The notes: generated by a model not told the origin, from the letters alone. A stretch of DNA of 64,000 bases from Phalacrocorax aristotelis (GCF_949628215.1 NC_134277.1:1364001-1428000); one strand, 5' to 3'. Positions 1 to 13,389 are shown, numbered from the stretch's first letter. Program-made: numbers and translations.

Positions 1-3000
1 CCCGGGTGGTTCCAGCTGGCCTCTGCAAATAGTCTCACAGGCTTTCACCCCACTGCCAAGTTGCCCCATGTGCCTCTGTCTTCAGCGTCCTACAGCAAAA
101 CCTGTCTGCAGTAGCTGAGGAAGCACCCCCTCATGCCTGGGGAACATATTTTAGAACTAGCCCTGGCAGAGCCGTAGCTGTAGTAATAAGAATCCAGGAT
201 CCTCATTAACTGTAGAAAGAGCATTCCCAGGTGCATAGTTTTGCTGCTGACAAGATCTCAGAGCAGAAAAAGGCTACTTCCAAGGACCTGTCCCAAGCCA
301 GGATTTCCAAAATAGGGAAAGACTATAATTTAAAGAGAGGAAAACTCAGAGCGGTCCATCTTAGGCCTTAAGGGCAGAGCTAGCATTCTAGAGCAACACC
401 ACATACCTGTCTTTTTGATAAGCCCTGCTCAAGGCCAGCAGTAACAGTGGCCTGTCTAGTGTGCCAACCTCTGTGTCCTCTGTGGTTCAGCAGAGTGCCT
501 AGAAGCAGCCCCTAAGCTGGGTCTTCCTGATCTGAAAACTGCTCATTTTCCCAGACGGACAAGCAAAGGCTTTCTTCCCAGTCACAAAGGCCTCGCGGCA
601 GGTCCTACACTTGCTTAGCTCCCAGTTGCCCACTGAGCACACACATAGCACAGGAAAACAGTTCCTGCACGGTGTTAGCAAAGGAATACTTTCTGAGAGG
701 TGATGATTGAAGGGTGTTGCATTTGCTAAGTGCACACAGGCCATCTAAGACACCAACCATTTCAGCAGCCAGGATGACAGCAGCTGAGGCAGGAACCTCT
801 GCACCATCGCCCCTTACCCTTTAGCCCCAAGCCCCACAGGTGAAGCAGAAACCACAGGCAATGCACATGTGAAGCACCCTCACCAGCCAGTACATCTATC
901 AAGCAAGAAGCATGCCATACCCCAGACCTTGTCACAGAGTGGAGCACAGTTGTACCTTGGGGAGCTCAACCTTTCCTGGCATCTCTCCTGACTCTTGCAC
1001 CCAACACTGCACCCACATCTTGGGCAGACAGATTTCCTGCACAGAGCACTTCAAAATGGTCTTAGAGCACATTAGCAACAGCACTGACATGACAGAGCTA
1101 GCTCAACCCCCTGTGACTATCAGTTCCCTGGGATCCTTTGCACTCCACCTTGCCTCCGTGGCCGCCTTTCAGCATAAGCTCAGAGTCATCCGCCATGGAC
1201 CACATCTTATCCAGCTTGGAGAATGCCAGCCACACTGGCCCTTGCCAGGCAAGTCCATGAGCAGCTCAACCTAAGGCAGGACTCAGGATGAATTTGTGCA
1301 GATTCTGTGGGCAGTGTGGCTGTCTGCCACTGGGTTCCTCTGGGATGGGGTGAAGGCACAGCGCTGGGAGCTGAGAGCTTTATCACCTAAACCTGGAACT
1401 AGTAATGGCACCAGCAGCAAACGTTGTTGCTCCCCCAGAACCATTGTTGGGTCCCTGAGCCCCCGTGCCCTGCAGGAACAGGCAGCTCAGCAGACACAGA
1501 GCCGTGAGTATGGGGGCGCAGGATAACGGCCAAGGTAGTAGGATCTGCAGGCAAGCTGCTGGCAGTGATTTTAGTGATTACACATCCCAGGTAACATGTT
1601 GCACTTACCCTGCTCCAGCCTGCTTGAGGAGCAGCGAGGCACGCAGTACGTACAGAGGGGCCAGCCTGATGGGACCAGTAGCAGGCACCGCTTCAGCTGG
1701 AAGCTGGTTGAGCCCTTCAACCCACTCACAATATAGATGAGTTCAACTTGGAAGATGGCACTGTTACCTGACTTGTCTGCACCTGTCTCTCATTTTCATT
1801 TCTTTACTCCTGGATAAGGTAGGAGCTTTTCGCACATCTCTTTGAGAATTGTTTGGTTTAGGAGAGCTAGCACCTCCTTTACTCCTGGGTTTTGATCCTG
1901 CTCTGGGAGAGAGAGATTAGCCAAACACTTCAGATAATTTACTAGTCTCCTAAGGCACAGGGCCGGCTTATATTGGCACCATTGTGGTACTGTCTCATTT
2001 CCATTCTGTTGCCAGGTGTTGCTAAAAGTTCTTGGTTTCTTTTGGCTTGTGTTTGTACAGCAGTCCAAGAGCAGGCATTCTTGGCAACATTCCCAAAGCA
2101 ATGTTCACACTTGGGCTGCAAAGCTGTCTTCAGTTCCCATCTGGGTAAGGTCTTCTAGGAGCATCAACGTGTCCTCTCCATCTAGCTCCTCAACTGCAGC
2201 ATGGCTGTGCCCCGTGCTGATCAGAGACATTGTTCAGGAAGCATAACTGGCATCAGACAGAAGGCAAAAGAGAGAGAAAGGGGAGAAGAGAGAAAGAGAA
2301 TGACAGAAAGAGAGAAAGAAAACCAAGCAAGTGTGAGATCACCAGAGGGCAACCATCACCAGAAAGTCATCAGCTTCATGAAAAGAAAACTGCTCAGGGC
2401 AGTGCAGGGTCCTCAGCAGGCAAGATGAGACCCAGTGTGTAAGATGGCCTACCTGGCACATTGTCACCCCCTGGCTGCAAGGAAGAGGCGAGGGGACAGA
2501 GGTATCACTTCATAATGTGTGCCTTGGAGGTTACCAAGGACACTTTGCAAGGGAGTGAGGGCAGAGGACAGGTGCACCCAAACACTAGGGTTGTGCACGT
2601 TGCCTTCAGCCAACACAGGTGTATCTGGTCTCTCCCAGGAGCCATGCCTGATACCTCTTGCACTTTTATGTAGAAGAAGATCTCTCCAAGTGTAATGCTC
2701 TGCCCCAGCAGTTATGTGAGCATGGCACTCTAGATGGTTTAATTCAGATGACCTCCATCATCTGCAGGTCACTACAAGAACATGGGTTTCACAACTATCT
2801 AACAGAAGCAAAAAGCCTATGAGAAAAGGTCACATTATCTGAGTGCAGGATGCAGAGCAAAATGGGTTATGCAACACAATCCACAATACAGGCTGGTACC
2901 TGAATAACACTGATATGTCTGTCTTCAGCTGGCAATATGGTACTGGCTTACCACAAGATGCAGTGGCCCTGATTTCTGCACCACCTTCATCTACTGTGGA

Positions 3001-3065
3001 CTCCATGTATAAGGGCAGTCCTGGTAGTCCTGGTCTTGCATTATGAAGAGGGGTCTCTTCATTCA
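1..3065. other. Intergenic, no gene recognised
   Basis: I see no coding exon with family resemblance and no RNA gene. The only clear local structure is a purine-rich GA/AGAAAG tract at about 2261-2325. The short open frames here lack splice support and recognisable domains. By synteny this stretch lies between ASB10 and GBX1, which should be further left; no GBX1 homeodomain is visible. Confidence 0.5.
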
Positions 3066-3490
3066 GTCACAGCATCACAGAATCACAGACTAGTGGAGGC
3101 TGGAAGGGACCTCTGGAGGTCATCTTGTCCAACCCCCCCACCCAGGCAGGGTCATCCACAGCCAGTTGTCCAGGACCATGTCCAGACAGCTTTTGAATAT
3201 CTCCAAGGAGGGAGATTCAACAAACTCTTTGGGCACCATGTGCCAGTGCTCAGCCTCCCTCACAGTGAAAACGTGTTTCCTGATGTTCAGATGGAGCCTT
3301 CTGTGTTTCAGTTTGTGCCCATGGCCTCTGGTCCTGTCACTGGGCACCACCGAAAACAGCCAGGCCCCATCGTCTTTGTGCATTCCCTTTGGTTATTTAT
3401 ATACACTGATGAGATCCCCCTGAGCCTTCTCTTCTCCAGGCTGAACAGTCCCAGCTCTCAGCCTTTCCTCATAGGACAGAGGCTCAGGTA
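3066..3490 (-). repeat. CR1 LINE 3' fragment, 5'-truncated
   Basis: On the plus strand the element opens with the complemented CR1 3' tail (CAGAATCACAGA) and the usual sequence about measured blame on 'ggaggtcatc...tccaacccc', then runs into the conserved CR1 end region. Reading on the minus strand gives the typical end-of-ORF2 peptide with [10 protein letters not shown] and SLEIFKS. It is a 5'-truncated copy, as is normal for this family. Divergence is moderate. Confidence 0.85.
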
Positions 3491-3966
3491 ATTTTTCCAT
3501 GTTTAGATATTGTTATTGTCACCACTTGGCTTTCTCTTCTTTGGAATATACAGCTCCAGGTCCTTGAGGCTCTTTTTGTTCATCATTTCCTTGTCTTCTT
3601 ACCATTCTCAATGTCCTTTGCTCCCACTGCAGCCTGCCCACTACACTGCGGTCACCGCACCTCTGGAAGAGAAGACCAAAGTAGCACTTCTTTACAGACG
3701 GGACTCTGAGCTGTGCATGCCATGACAGCTGTGCCTTTTCTGTGCAGTATGTGGCTACGCATGGCCAGCATGTGGCATGTTTGTTCTTGCACGTCTCAGC
3801 TTGCACTGTCTCTGGCAGGTCAGGCCCTACTAAGGCATTTGCAGCTGGGCTTCACTGGTTCTAGGGGAGACCTTGGTACTTGTCCTGCTGGCCTTAGCTG
3901 CAGCTGGATCCAGCACAGTGTCTTCTACAGATTAAATAAACCTAACGTCTATTCTTTCATGCAAGT
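3491..3966. other. Unique sequence between repeats, nothing recognised
   Basis: No gene, RNA or repeat recognised between the CR1 fragment and the LTR. Confidence 0.4.
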
Positions 3967-4513
3967 TGCCATGGTTTAACCCCAGTCGGCAACTAAGCAC
4001 CACACAGCTACTCGCCCACTCCCCCCCTCCCGGTGGGATGGGTTAGCAATTTGGAAGAGTAAAAGTGAGAAAACTCATGGTTGAGATAAAGACAGTTTAA
4101 TAGGTAAAGCAAAAGACACATGCACAAGCAAAGCCAAACAAGGAATTTGTTCACTCCTTCCCATCACACATAACAGTTACTTGGGAAGACAAACACCATC
4201 ACTCCGAACGTCTCTCCCTGCCGCCTTCTCCCCCCAGCTTTATATGCTGAGCATGGCATCATACAGTATGGAATATCCCTTTGGCCCGTTGGGGTCATCT
4301 GTCCCAGCTGTGTCCTCTCCCAGCTTCTTCTGCACCCCCAGCCTACTCACTGGTGGGTGCGGTGAGGAGCAGAAAAGGCCTTGACTCTGTGCAAGCCCTG
4401 CTCAGCAGTAACTAAAACACCCCTGTGTTATCAACAGTGTTTCCAGCACAAATCCAGAACATAGCCCCATACTAGATGCTATGAAGAAAATTAACTCTAA
4501 CCCAAAACCAGCA
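3967..4513 (-). mobile_element. Solo LTR, avian ERVL-like, fossil
   Basis: The block reads TG...CA on the minus strand and is about 547 bp. In sense orientation it has the avian ERVL-type LTR layout: a TGCTGGTTTTGG start, a CATATAAAGC TATA-like box near the middle, an ATTAAA signal, and the terminal GGTTAAACCATGGCA. No internal retroviral region flanks it on either side, so it looks like a solo LTR left by recombination between two LTRs. A short, imperfect flanking repeat (CAAGT / CAACT) may be the target-site duplication. Family assignment is from memory of the consensus; it looks moderately diverged. Confidence 0.7.
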
Positions 4514-4828
4514 CGCAACTCTTCCAGAGTGCCAGATGTAGGACAGAGCCCCTGGTAACACTCTGCATGTATCATTGCAGTTTAACTACTGATGATAACT
4601 AATTCTGAATTGGGTTTTCTGACTAGTTATGCTCTTATCTAATAGTAGTTCACTCTATGTTGTCTTTTCTTAATTTCATTCTGAGCACCTCATGTGAAAG
4701 ACTGTAGAATTAAGACATTTAAGACACACATCTGCTCCTTCTGTCCCTTTCCCACAGGCTCTTTGGCCTGATACAAAAGGAAGTAGGATTGGTCTGACCA
4801 ATTTTGCATGTATCCAGGCACCTACAAA

Positions 4829-5220
4829 TTCATAGAATCATAGAATAGTTTGGGTTGCAAGAGACCTGTAAAGGCCATCCAGTCCAACCCCTGCAGTGAG
4901 CAGGGACATCTTCAGCTAGATCAGGTTGCTCAGAGCCCCATCCAACCTGACCTTGAATGTTTCCAGGGATGGGGCATCTCCCACCTCCCTGGGCAACTTG
5001 TGCCAGTGTTTCACCACCCTCATTGTAGAAAAAAGTCTTCCTTATATCTAGTCTGAATCTGCCCTCTTTTACTTTAAAACCATTACCATGCCAAAAAGTT
5101 TGTCCCCATCTTTCTTAGAGGCCCACTTTAAGTACCAAAAGGCCGCATTAAGGCCTCCCTGGAGCCTTCTCCAGGCTGAACAGCCCCAGTCTCTCAGCCT
5201 TGCTGTAGTATTTTCCAGGA
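4829..5220 (-). repeat. CR1 LINE 3' fragment
   Basis: It begins on the plus strand with the complemented ATTCTATG tail (CATAGAATCATAGAATAG), followed by the conserved CR1 3' end, including the 'cagtgagcagggacatcttcag' type region and the 'ctccaggctgaacagcccc' type region. It is 5'-truncated. Orientation is minus. Confidence 0.88.
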
Positions 5221-5750
5221 ATCGAAGTAAGGCTGGCCAGGCATAGGACCGAATTCAAGAAGTCACAGACTACCGTCAAATATATGTTTGCATTTGGCCC
5301 AAGTCCATGTGGCCCAGAAGCCCAAGGGACAGCCTTGCAGCTAGGAGCGCAGTGCTTGGAGGGATGGAGTGAATGTGAGCAGCATTGCTGACATCTGGTG
5401 ATGAGCTGGAGGAACAGAGCAGGGGCTGACAGGCCCCGCAGAGCGCCTTTGTACAAAAGGGGTGCACTCCCCCAGGTTTCACCTGCACAGCACGGTACCT
5501 CAGGAGCATCAGCATCTGTTGCAGAGCATCTGGATGGAAACAGAAGTGCAGGAAGCATTTGGAGTCATGCTCCTAACAGTGAAGTACCAGAAGCACTTGG
5601 CACCAGCAAAGCTGCTGCATGGCCAAATCAGCCACTGGAGTGAGTCCAGCAGAGTTCTGCACAGGGCTGCTCAAAGAGGGGCTACGTTGCTCTGTGAGGT
5701 TGCAGCTTGGTCAAACGCTGAGGCTCCTACTGCTGTGAGTCAGAGAGCTG
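5221..5750. other. Short unique stretch, nothing recognised
   Basis: Between two CR1 copies of opposite orientation. No exon or RNA gene recognised. Confidence 0.35.
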
Positions 5751-5754
5751 ACCT

Positions 5755-7334
5755 GAGTGCCTCCTCAGGTGGGATCACTGATGCACCACTCAGACACACA
5801 CAAGTCTACAGGGCCAGATGGGATCCACCCAAGAGTACCGAGAGAGCAGGCAGAAGTGCTCACCAAGCCACTTTCAATCATTTATCAGCAGTCCTGGCTA
5901 ACCAGGGAGGTCCCAGTTGAGTGCAAGTTAGCAAATGTGACACCCATCTACAAGAAGGGCTGGAAGGAGGATCCAGGGAACTACAGGCCTGTCAGCCTGA
6001 CCTTGGTGGCAGGGAAAAGTATGGAGCAGATCGTCTTGAGTGCCATCACGCGGCATGTACAGGACAACCAGGGGACAGGCCCAGTCAGCATGGGTTTATG
6101 AAAGGCAGGTCCTGCTTGACCAGCGTGTTCTCCTTCTATGACAAGGTGACCCACTCAGTGGATGAGGAGAGGCTGTGGATGTTGTCTGCCTGGTCTTTAG
6201 GAAACCCCTTGACACTGTTTCCAACAGCACCTCCTGAAGAAACTGGCTGCTCGTGGCTTAGACGGGCATGCCCTTTGCTGGGTAAAAATCTGGCTGGATG
6301 GCCAGGCCCAAAGAGTTATGGTGAATGGAGTTAAATCCAGTTGGCAGCTGGTCACAAGAGGTGTTCGCTAGGGCTCAGTGTTGGGGCTGGTTCTGTTGAA
6401 TATCTTTATCAATGATCTGGACGAGGGGATCGAGTGCACCCTCAGTTAGTTTGCAAATGACACCAAGTTGGGTGGCAGTGCCGACCCTCTCAAGGGCAGG
6501 AAGGCTTTGCAGAGGGATGTGCACAGGCTGGATCAATGGCCTGAGGCCAACTGGGTGAGGTTTAACACGGCCAAGTGCCAGGTCCTGCCCTTGGGTCACA
6601 CCAGCCCCAGGCAACGCCCCAGGCCTGGGACAGAGGGGCTGGGAAGTGCCCGGCGGAGAAGGCCCTGGGGGTGCTGGCTGACAGCCGGCTGGGCATGAGC
6701 CAGCAGTGCCCAGGTGGCCAAGGAGGCCACCAGCCCCCAGGCTTGTGTCAGCCCTGGTGTGGCCAGCAGGAGCCGGGCAGGGATGGGGCCCCTGTGCTCG
6801 GCACTGGGGAGGCCCCACCTCGAATGCTGGGCTCAGGTTTGGGCCCCTCGGGACAAGAAGGCCCTTGAGGGGCTGGAGCGTGTCCAGAGAAGGGCAGCGG
6901 GGCTGGGGCAGGGTCTGGAGCACAAGTGTGCTGGGGAGCGGCTGGGGGAGCTGGGGGGGTTAGCCTGGAGAAGAGGAGGCTGAGGGGAGACCTTCTCACT
7001 CTCTGCAACAACCTGAAAGGAGGCTCTAGTGAGGTGGGGGTTGGTCTCTTCTCCCAAGTAACAAGTGATAGGACAAGAGTAAACAGCCTCCAGTTGCACC
7101 AGGGGAGGCTTAGATTGGATATTAAGAAAAATTTCTTCACCAAAAGGGTTGTCAAGCATTGGAACAGGCTGCCCAGAGAGGTGGTGGAGTCACCGTCCCT
7201 GGATATATTTAAAAGACATGTAGACGTGGCACTTAAGGACGTGGTTTAGTGATGGACTTGGCAGTGTTAGGTTTACAGTTTGACTTGATGGTCTTAAGGG
7301 CCTTTGCCAACCTAAACGATTCTATGATTCTAAG
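5755..7334 (+). repeat. CR1 LINE, ORF2 reverse transcriptase part to 3' tail
   Basis: A long but 5'-truncated CR1 copy on the plus strand. It starts with the block encoding STGPDGIHPRV, then a block like NYRPVSLT (reverse transcriptase region), and later the conserved QHGFMKGRSC, FNTAKCQVL and [20 protein letters not shown] segments. It ends with the tail GATTCTATGATTCTA at about 7320-7333. The open reading frame is broken into several frames, so this copy cannot encode a whole protein. The 3' half is GC-rich. Confidence 0.92.
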
Positions 7335-8329
7335 TGTTAAGGGGGCAGCCTCATGAGGTCCTCATGTTCTGGTGGACTGGTGAGAGGAGAGAGTTTACCT
7401 TTGTGTGTCACATCCAGCCCTGAGGTCCTTTGGCAATCCACAAACACCGCCCAATCCCACAGGGCGAAACATGCTCAGTGCTTCTAAATGGCTGAAGTCT
7501 CAAAGCTAAAGCTTGTGAGAGAAATTGAATAAGGGCAAATATTTAAATAAAATTATAAACTATTTCAGAATGTCTTTTTCAGAAACCAATGCAGGCAGCA
7601 AATTCAGAGCGAGGAAGCTGATAGAGCCAGTACAAACCAGTAGCTATAAAATGCAGGAAACTAAGGGGAAGTCAGAGACATCAGTGAAGTGAGCAGTACA
7701 GTTAAGGGAAACATGAAACTGTTTCATTACCCTGGGGCCAAACACAGTCCCAGCAGTGACAGAGGCCAGTGAAAGACCATTGTGGAAGAGGGCCAAGACT
7801 ATGGATCATAGATCTGTAATTAAGCAGTCCTACCTCCGTGGGACTTGGGCTAAGCACCATGCAGGGTGAATTCTGGTCTGGGCTAAGGCAGATCTTCCGG
7901 TGATTTTTAATAAGGACAGAGATGAGAAATCTACATCCACCACGATAAGCTATTCTAAGATGCAATTAACTAGTAGATTAATCACTTTTGCTATTAAAAA
8001 TGTGTCTCATTTCTAATATGTGTTTACCCAGCTTCAATTTCCAGCCACTGGTTCAAATTTTACCTCTAAGTCAGAAGAACTGGCAACGCTGAATAAACTC
8101 TGCGGCCTGCCCCTCGGGAAGTTCGGTAAGGCACAGCCGAGGATCAGCAATGCATGTCAGCACAGCAGTAGAGGGTGTGTTTAGCCCACGTGCCCACAGC
8201 GCTTCGTGGAAGAGTGCTGTCAACCCTTCCTACCCTGTAAATCAGGGACCAAAGAACAGGCACCTACAACTGCACACAGGACTCCAAAGATCGACCGTGG
8301 TGTATCCAACCACCATCTCTCTGAAATTC
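7335..8329. other. Intergenic, nothing recognised
   Basis: AT-leaning unique sequence with no recognised gene or RNA. Confidence 0.4.
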
Positions 8330-8470
8330 CCACTGCCAGGAATTGCTGGCGTTCCATAACTCACTTATGGCTGTTCTCTGAACCCTCTCCAATTTCTCAG
8401 CTTTTTTTGAAATGTCAACCCCACAGCAGGATGCCCCAGAGAATCCAAAGAATTGCAGTCGCTGGGCACC
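8330..8470 (-). repeat. Old CR1/L3-like fragment
   Basis: The plus strand carries 'ttctctgaaccctctccaat' followed by a 'cttttttgaaatgt' block, which resembles the complemented 3' part of old amniote CR1/L3 elements. It is short and diverged, so the assignment is tentative. Confidence 0.4.
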
Positions 8471-8804
8471 TGCCCCAGGTTTGTGTGTGTAAACATGCAT
8501 TCTGCATATGGAAAACCAAGAATAAATTTTTCTGCTCTGTATTTGAAACAACAATAGATAATATTCATATTTTACAGTGGTAATATACTTTATATTCCAT
8601 CAGTAATTAAGGAAGATGCTAAAGAGAAACTGTTTAAGTAACATTTTTATAATCTGCAGGAGGATAACTTACATCCAAGAGTATTTAACTGGCTAATGAG
8701 TTCACTGAACCATTGATTTTTTTTCTTTATAACAAATCATGGCACACTGGGGAACTTAAGATAACTGGAAGAAAAAAAAATTCAACGTCTTGCCAGTATT
8801 TAAA

Positions 8805-10000
8805 TGTGCTCACATGGATATCCAAGAAACTACAGAGCAGTTAGTTCAACATCCATCCCAAGCAATCACAGACAAGCAGCCAAAGGATGCCCTGGGTAAA
8901 TTAGTAAAAGCTAGAACCCAAATTACTGTCATTCAAATTAATGTCATTTGAAAGAGGTACTTTCAAATATTTTTATGTAACATTTGTAAGCCTACAAGTT
9001 TGATAGAGCTAACTAGATAGATATGGCATGCTTAGACTCCTGTAAGTCATTTGACTTAGTTCCACATGACATTCTAATAAGAAAAATTAACTGTATGCTA
9101 CAGTGAGTGTGATCAGTATGAACAGGTTTGAAAGAATTGGATAACTGAGAAGAGATTCTATATAGCCATTTGACAGATGTATTTCTAATTGTACTCTATT
9201 CACGTATCAATGCTATATGTTATTAGCAATCAGGGAGAAAATAAAAAACAATTGCTGGTAAAATTATTTGGGTAGATAAAAATGAATTGTTGGGATGGTA
9301 AAAGTAACAGTTGGCACTTGCCCAACACAACCTAATCTGGATTGCTTGAAACACCAGGTTAATGAAAAATCTGTTTTGTTACGTCTAAGTATAAGGTGCA
9401 ACATATGGGAAAGAAGAATGTGAGCTTAATTTTAAAACAGGGATGGCAATCTTGGACAGTAACGAGTCTGAAAAACTATAAGAGGTTGCAACATGCCATC
9501 TGAATGCACAACGTGCTGAATGGGAGGGCATCGCTGCCAAGGCCATCCTCCTCCTGGACTGTGTAAATAATCAAGTAATGTCAAATATGAATCTAAGGTT
9601 CCTGAGGCATTTGTGTAGACCTCGCATCCACACAGCTAAGAATGACTCTCACACAATCATAGTGCAACCACATGGTGAATGTTGTGTGCAGTTCTAGTCC
9701 CTTCATCTCAAAGGGATGCACTAGGATCAGTAAAGGGAAAGCCTGTGCTTGCGGTTAGAGGTTGGGTGACAGCTTCCACACAGGGAATGACACAGTTGCA
9801 TAGAATTCCAGCCAGTGTAAGGAGACAAATGACAGGGATCTATATAGTTTTGAATAATATGATGAAGAGGAGCAGATTTTAGTTGCCCACATATTCTTGG
9901 AACATAAGAGTTAAAGGGCATCAAATGAAACAAGAAGGTGACAGCATAAAGACAAATAAAAGGAGGTGATCAACACAATCTGCAATGAAGTTATCCTTGC
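8805..10000 (+). repeat. Ancient CR1/L3-class LINE, heavily decayed
   Basis: Conceptual reading on the plus strand recovers several degraded reverse transcriptase and tail motifs in the right order. GYPRNYRAVSSTSIP (about 8817) resembles the NYRPVSLTSIP block. DSCKSFDLVPHDIL (about 9035) resembles the DFSKAFDTVPHDIL catalytic block. PHGECCVQF (about 9670) resembles [10 protein letters not shown]. The end carries a 'gggcatcaaatgaaac' type 3' region (about 9917). Many frame breaks and AT drift make it clearly older than the GC-rich CR1 copies in the window. Confidence 0.65.
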
Positions 10001-12419
10001 CACAAGGATATCAGAATGCTCAAACATACCTGCATCCAAAAAATGGCTGGTCAAATTTATGGAAGAAAAAAAAGTCTCTTTACAACTGCTAAATACAAAG
10101 ATGCCCTTTTGACTCAGAAGTGTCTGAAATGTGATTTACAGAGCTCAGGGGTGGGATGGACATCCTAGCAAAGGGCTTTTCTATACTTGCTTTGTAATTG
10201 TTTCCTTCTATATATACCATTATGGTTTATTAGTCCACCCATTATGGCATGTCATGTTCTTCACTGAGGAACAGGAAAGATCAAGTGAGAGTCAAGCAGA
10301 TATTCAAAGCTGGGAAGCCTACAAGGAGATACTGATGGAGTTGATCTTTCAGTTAAAGGAAGGGGATAATAGGAACAGGCAACGCTTTGACTGCACAGAG
10401 GAGGCCAGAGTAAGACCGAGCAGCTGCAGCCAGGATGGAATCTTCAGTCTAGAAATGTATTTTTATTTTCCCCTGAGCACATCATTCCCACTTGGACAGC
10501 TGCACTGAGAACGTGGCAGTAGACTTGCATTAATTCAGCTAGTCACGAGGGTGTCTCTGACTGCTCTGTCCAAAAACCCAGGTGGATGCTGAAGCAGGAA
10601 CAACAGCATGTGCCCAAGAGACATTCCTGATGAACCTGGGACACAGTAGCAGTCAGCAGCTGCCTGTGCCTGTGGCAGTTGGTAAAAACACATCAGAACC
10701 ACATGCCCTTGTGCTAATAATGTCACATGCTTGCCTTCCTCAGCTGACATCATAGCCCTCACACTCAGGGCACCTAAATTTCCCTGGCATAACTCCTGTC
10801 CGAGCAAGTACATTCAATGCTGCATTAGAAATTTTCCCTTTAGAAACCTGAGAAAAAGTTGCCAGCTTGTTATATTACCAACATGTGCTCTGGAACATCA
10901 AACCTTTATAATTCTGTTCTTGTAAATGTTTTTTAAAAATCAATTGCTAATCAATTAGCATAACTGAGTTAAACTCAGAGCATTTGTTCTCCACCTGCAC
11001 TTAGTTCGAACTTTTCTGATTGTTCCAGTTCTGAAAAAGGGCTTGAGTGCCCAAAGGCTTTTCTGCTTGGGTTTTTTTGTTTGGTTGGGGTTTTTGTTGT
11101 TGTTTGTTTTGTTTTGTTTTTTCCTGTTTAGTTCCCCCCCCAACTTAAATTAGTCAGTCTGTAAAAGATACTCCCCTTTTCTTACTAGCCTCACATTGCT
11201 TAAAAATGGTTACTCAGTGGTATCCTTACATACAACAAACTCTCTTAATTTCAGTGGGAGTATAGATGAAATCTAGTCTATGAAGAGTTGTGCCCAGGGA
11301 TGGCTTGCTCCTCTCAGCCACCTACCTGACCTCAGCCCTCCCACTTACGCTGGGACCCCCTGCCTGCAAACCTGGTAGCTCTGAAAGGAACCCTGGAAAT
11401 TCACCTGCAGCCCCAGCACGGGTCCTTCATTACAACAGGTGCCTGTCTATGCCATATCTACTCCTTTGTCCAAAGATGAATTGGCAGTGCCAGGAGGTGG
11501 CCCGCCCGTGTATGTAGTGGCACTGCATGCTCCTGTGTTTGCAAAAACAAACCACTGTAGGCTCACCTCCTTCACCCTGAGCTGCCCTCATCACCCAAAT
11601 GCAGAGCAGACTTCAGAACTAGCAAAGGCAATCGGCAAGACCTGCGGCGCAGCTTTGAGTCTAACAAACAGCTGCAAGAAACAATTACAAAATAAAGCAA
11701 ACCATTAAATTCAATCCTTCCCTGTCCTTAAAGTGGTATTATCTTAGTGGCTGAGTACACATTACTGAACATACATTATTGCAGGCATATGGACAGTGCT
11801 GGAAAGAAAAAGGACCAGTAAACCAGCCCAACATGTACTGCTCTGGAGGCTGCCTTCATACCAAAGATATCCATTCAGGCTAAGCAATTCCAGACTGTGC
11901 TGCCACCAAAAGGGACAGAACCTCCTTTTTCAGCTCCTCCCCCAGTCACAGACATCATCTGGCTAAAAATGAACACAATACAGTGGTGATTAGAATTTGG
12001 GAATAAGACTACAGGACCTGCTCCCATAAACAGATCATCCTGAACAGACATGCAGGCACAGCCAGCATGAAGGTGGCGACTTCAGGCTGGGTTCTTGCTC
12101 TGGTTCAAGGCAAATGCAATACTGAAGCCTGGTAAGAGTGGGGACCATTATCCAGGTATTTTAAAAGCTTTGACTCTCCTGCTGCCTTCATCCCCGTTTT
12201 GCAGATAGTCTTGGTATGTCACCTTGAACCAGCACCTCACCTCTCTGCCCACTGATGTCATAAAGCACATTGTTAAACCTTTTTGAGTTATACCATCTCT
12301 ATGCTGCAACAGTAGTACCAGCACACACAGGCTGACACAACTGGTTTCCTGACACCTTTTTTAAGTCTGTAACATATGAACACATTCCTGTTGTATACTG
12401 TTAGCATTCATGCTGTGGT
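10001..12419. other. Intergenic, nothing recognised
   Basis: No gene or RNA recognised. A T/G low-complexity tract (TTTTGTT-type) lies at about 11067-11130. Confidence 0.4.
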
Positions 12420-12975
12420 GCATCACAGAATGGTTTAGGTTGAAAGGGACCTTTAGAGCCCATCTAGTCCAACCCCCTGCAGTGAGCAGGGACATCTTCA
12501 ACCAGATCAGGTCGCTCAGAGCCCCGTCCAGCCTGACCTTGAATGTTTCCAGGGTTGGGGCATCTCCCACCTTTCTGGGCAACTTGTGCCAGTGTTTCAC
12601 CACCCTCATAGTAAAAGATTTTTCCTTATATGCAGTGTAAATCTATCCTCCTTTAGTTTAAAAACCATCACCCTTGTCCTGTCACAACAGGCCTTGCTAA
12701 AGACATCGCCCCCACCCTTCCTACAGCCCCCCTTTAAGCACTGGAAGGCCACAATAAGGTCTCCCCGCAGCTTCTCTTCCCCAGGCTGAACAACCCCAGC
12801 TCTCCCAGCCCAGCCTCGCAGCAGAGGGGCTCCAGCCCTCGGAGCATTTCTGTGCCCCCTCTGGCCCCGCTCCAACAGCCCCGTGTCTGTCCCGTGCTGA
12901 GGAGCCCTGAGCTGGAGGCGGCGCTGCAGGGGGGTCTCACAGAGTGGGGCAGAGGGGCAGAATCCTCTCCCTTGC
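12420..12975 (-). repeat. CR1 LINE 3' fragment
   Basis: It opens with the complemented tail (CACAGAATGGTTTAGG) and continues through the conserved CR1 3' region. The minus-strand reading gives the family peptide RVVKHWHKLPRKVGDAPTLETFK and, in an adjacent frame, a stretch with SLQCLKGG-like residues. It is 5'-truncated near 12975. Confidence 0.88.
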
Positions 12976-13389
12976 TTACAGCAAATCTTTAAAGCATGGT
13001 CAGTGCTTTGATTTCTTTACAACTGTGTCTTCAAATTGCAGAAACAAATGTTACCCTTTACCTCGTCTAGAGTGGGTGCTGCCCAGGGAGCAGCATGTGG
13101 ACCTGTACTGTGCTCTGGCAGGTGCTGGCTGGGCTGTCATAGGGGCTGGCTGCTCTGTACCCAGGGGACCCGCCATTCTCAGGGCATGCTTCCTCCTCGC
13201 CCCACATCCAAGTCCTCAGTGCTGGCACAAGCACTGCTGCGGTGCCCCAAGCTGCAAAGCTGGGCAATCCTATACTTTGCACCTGCATGAGAAGTGTTTG
13301 TCTGGGAGGCCTCAGCCCCACACCTACCACACATTCCCCCGTGTCCTCTGAGAAACAAATGGCTGCATAGGGCTGAGAGCGCACATGCC

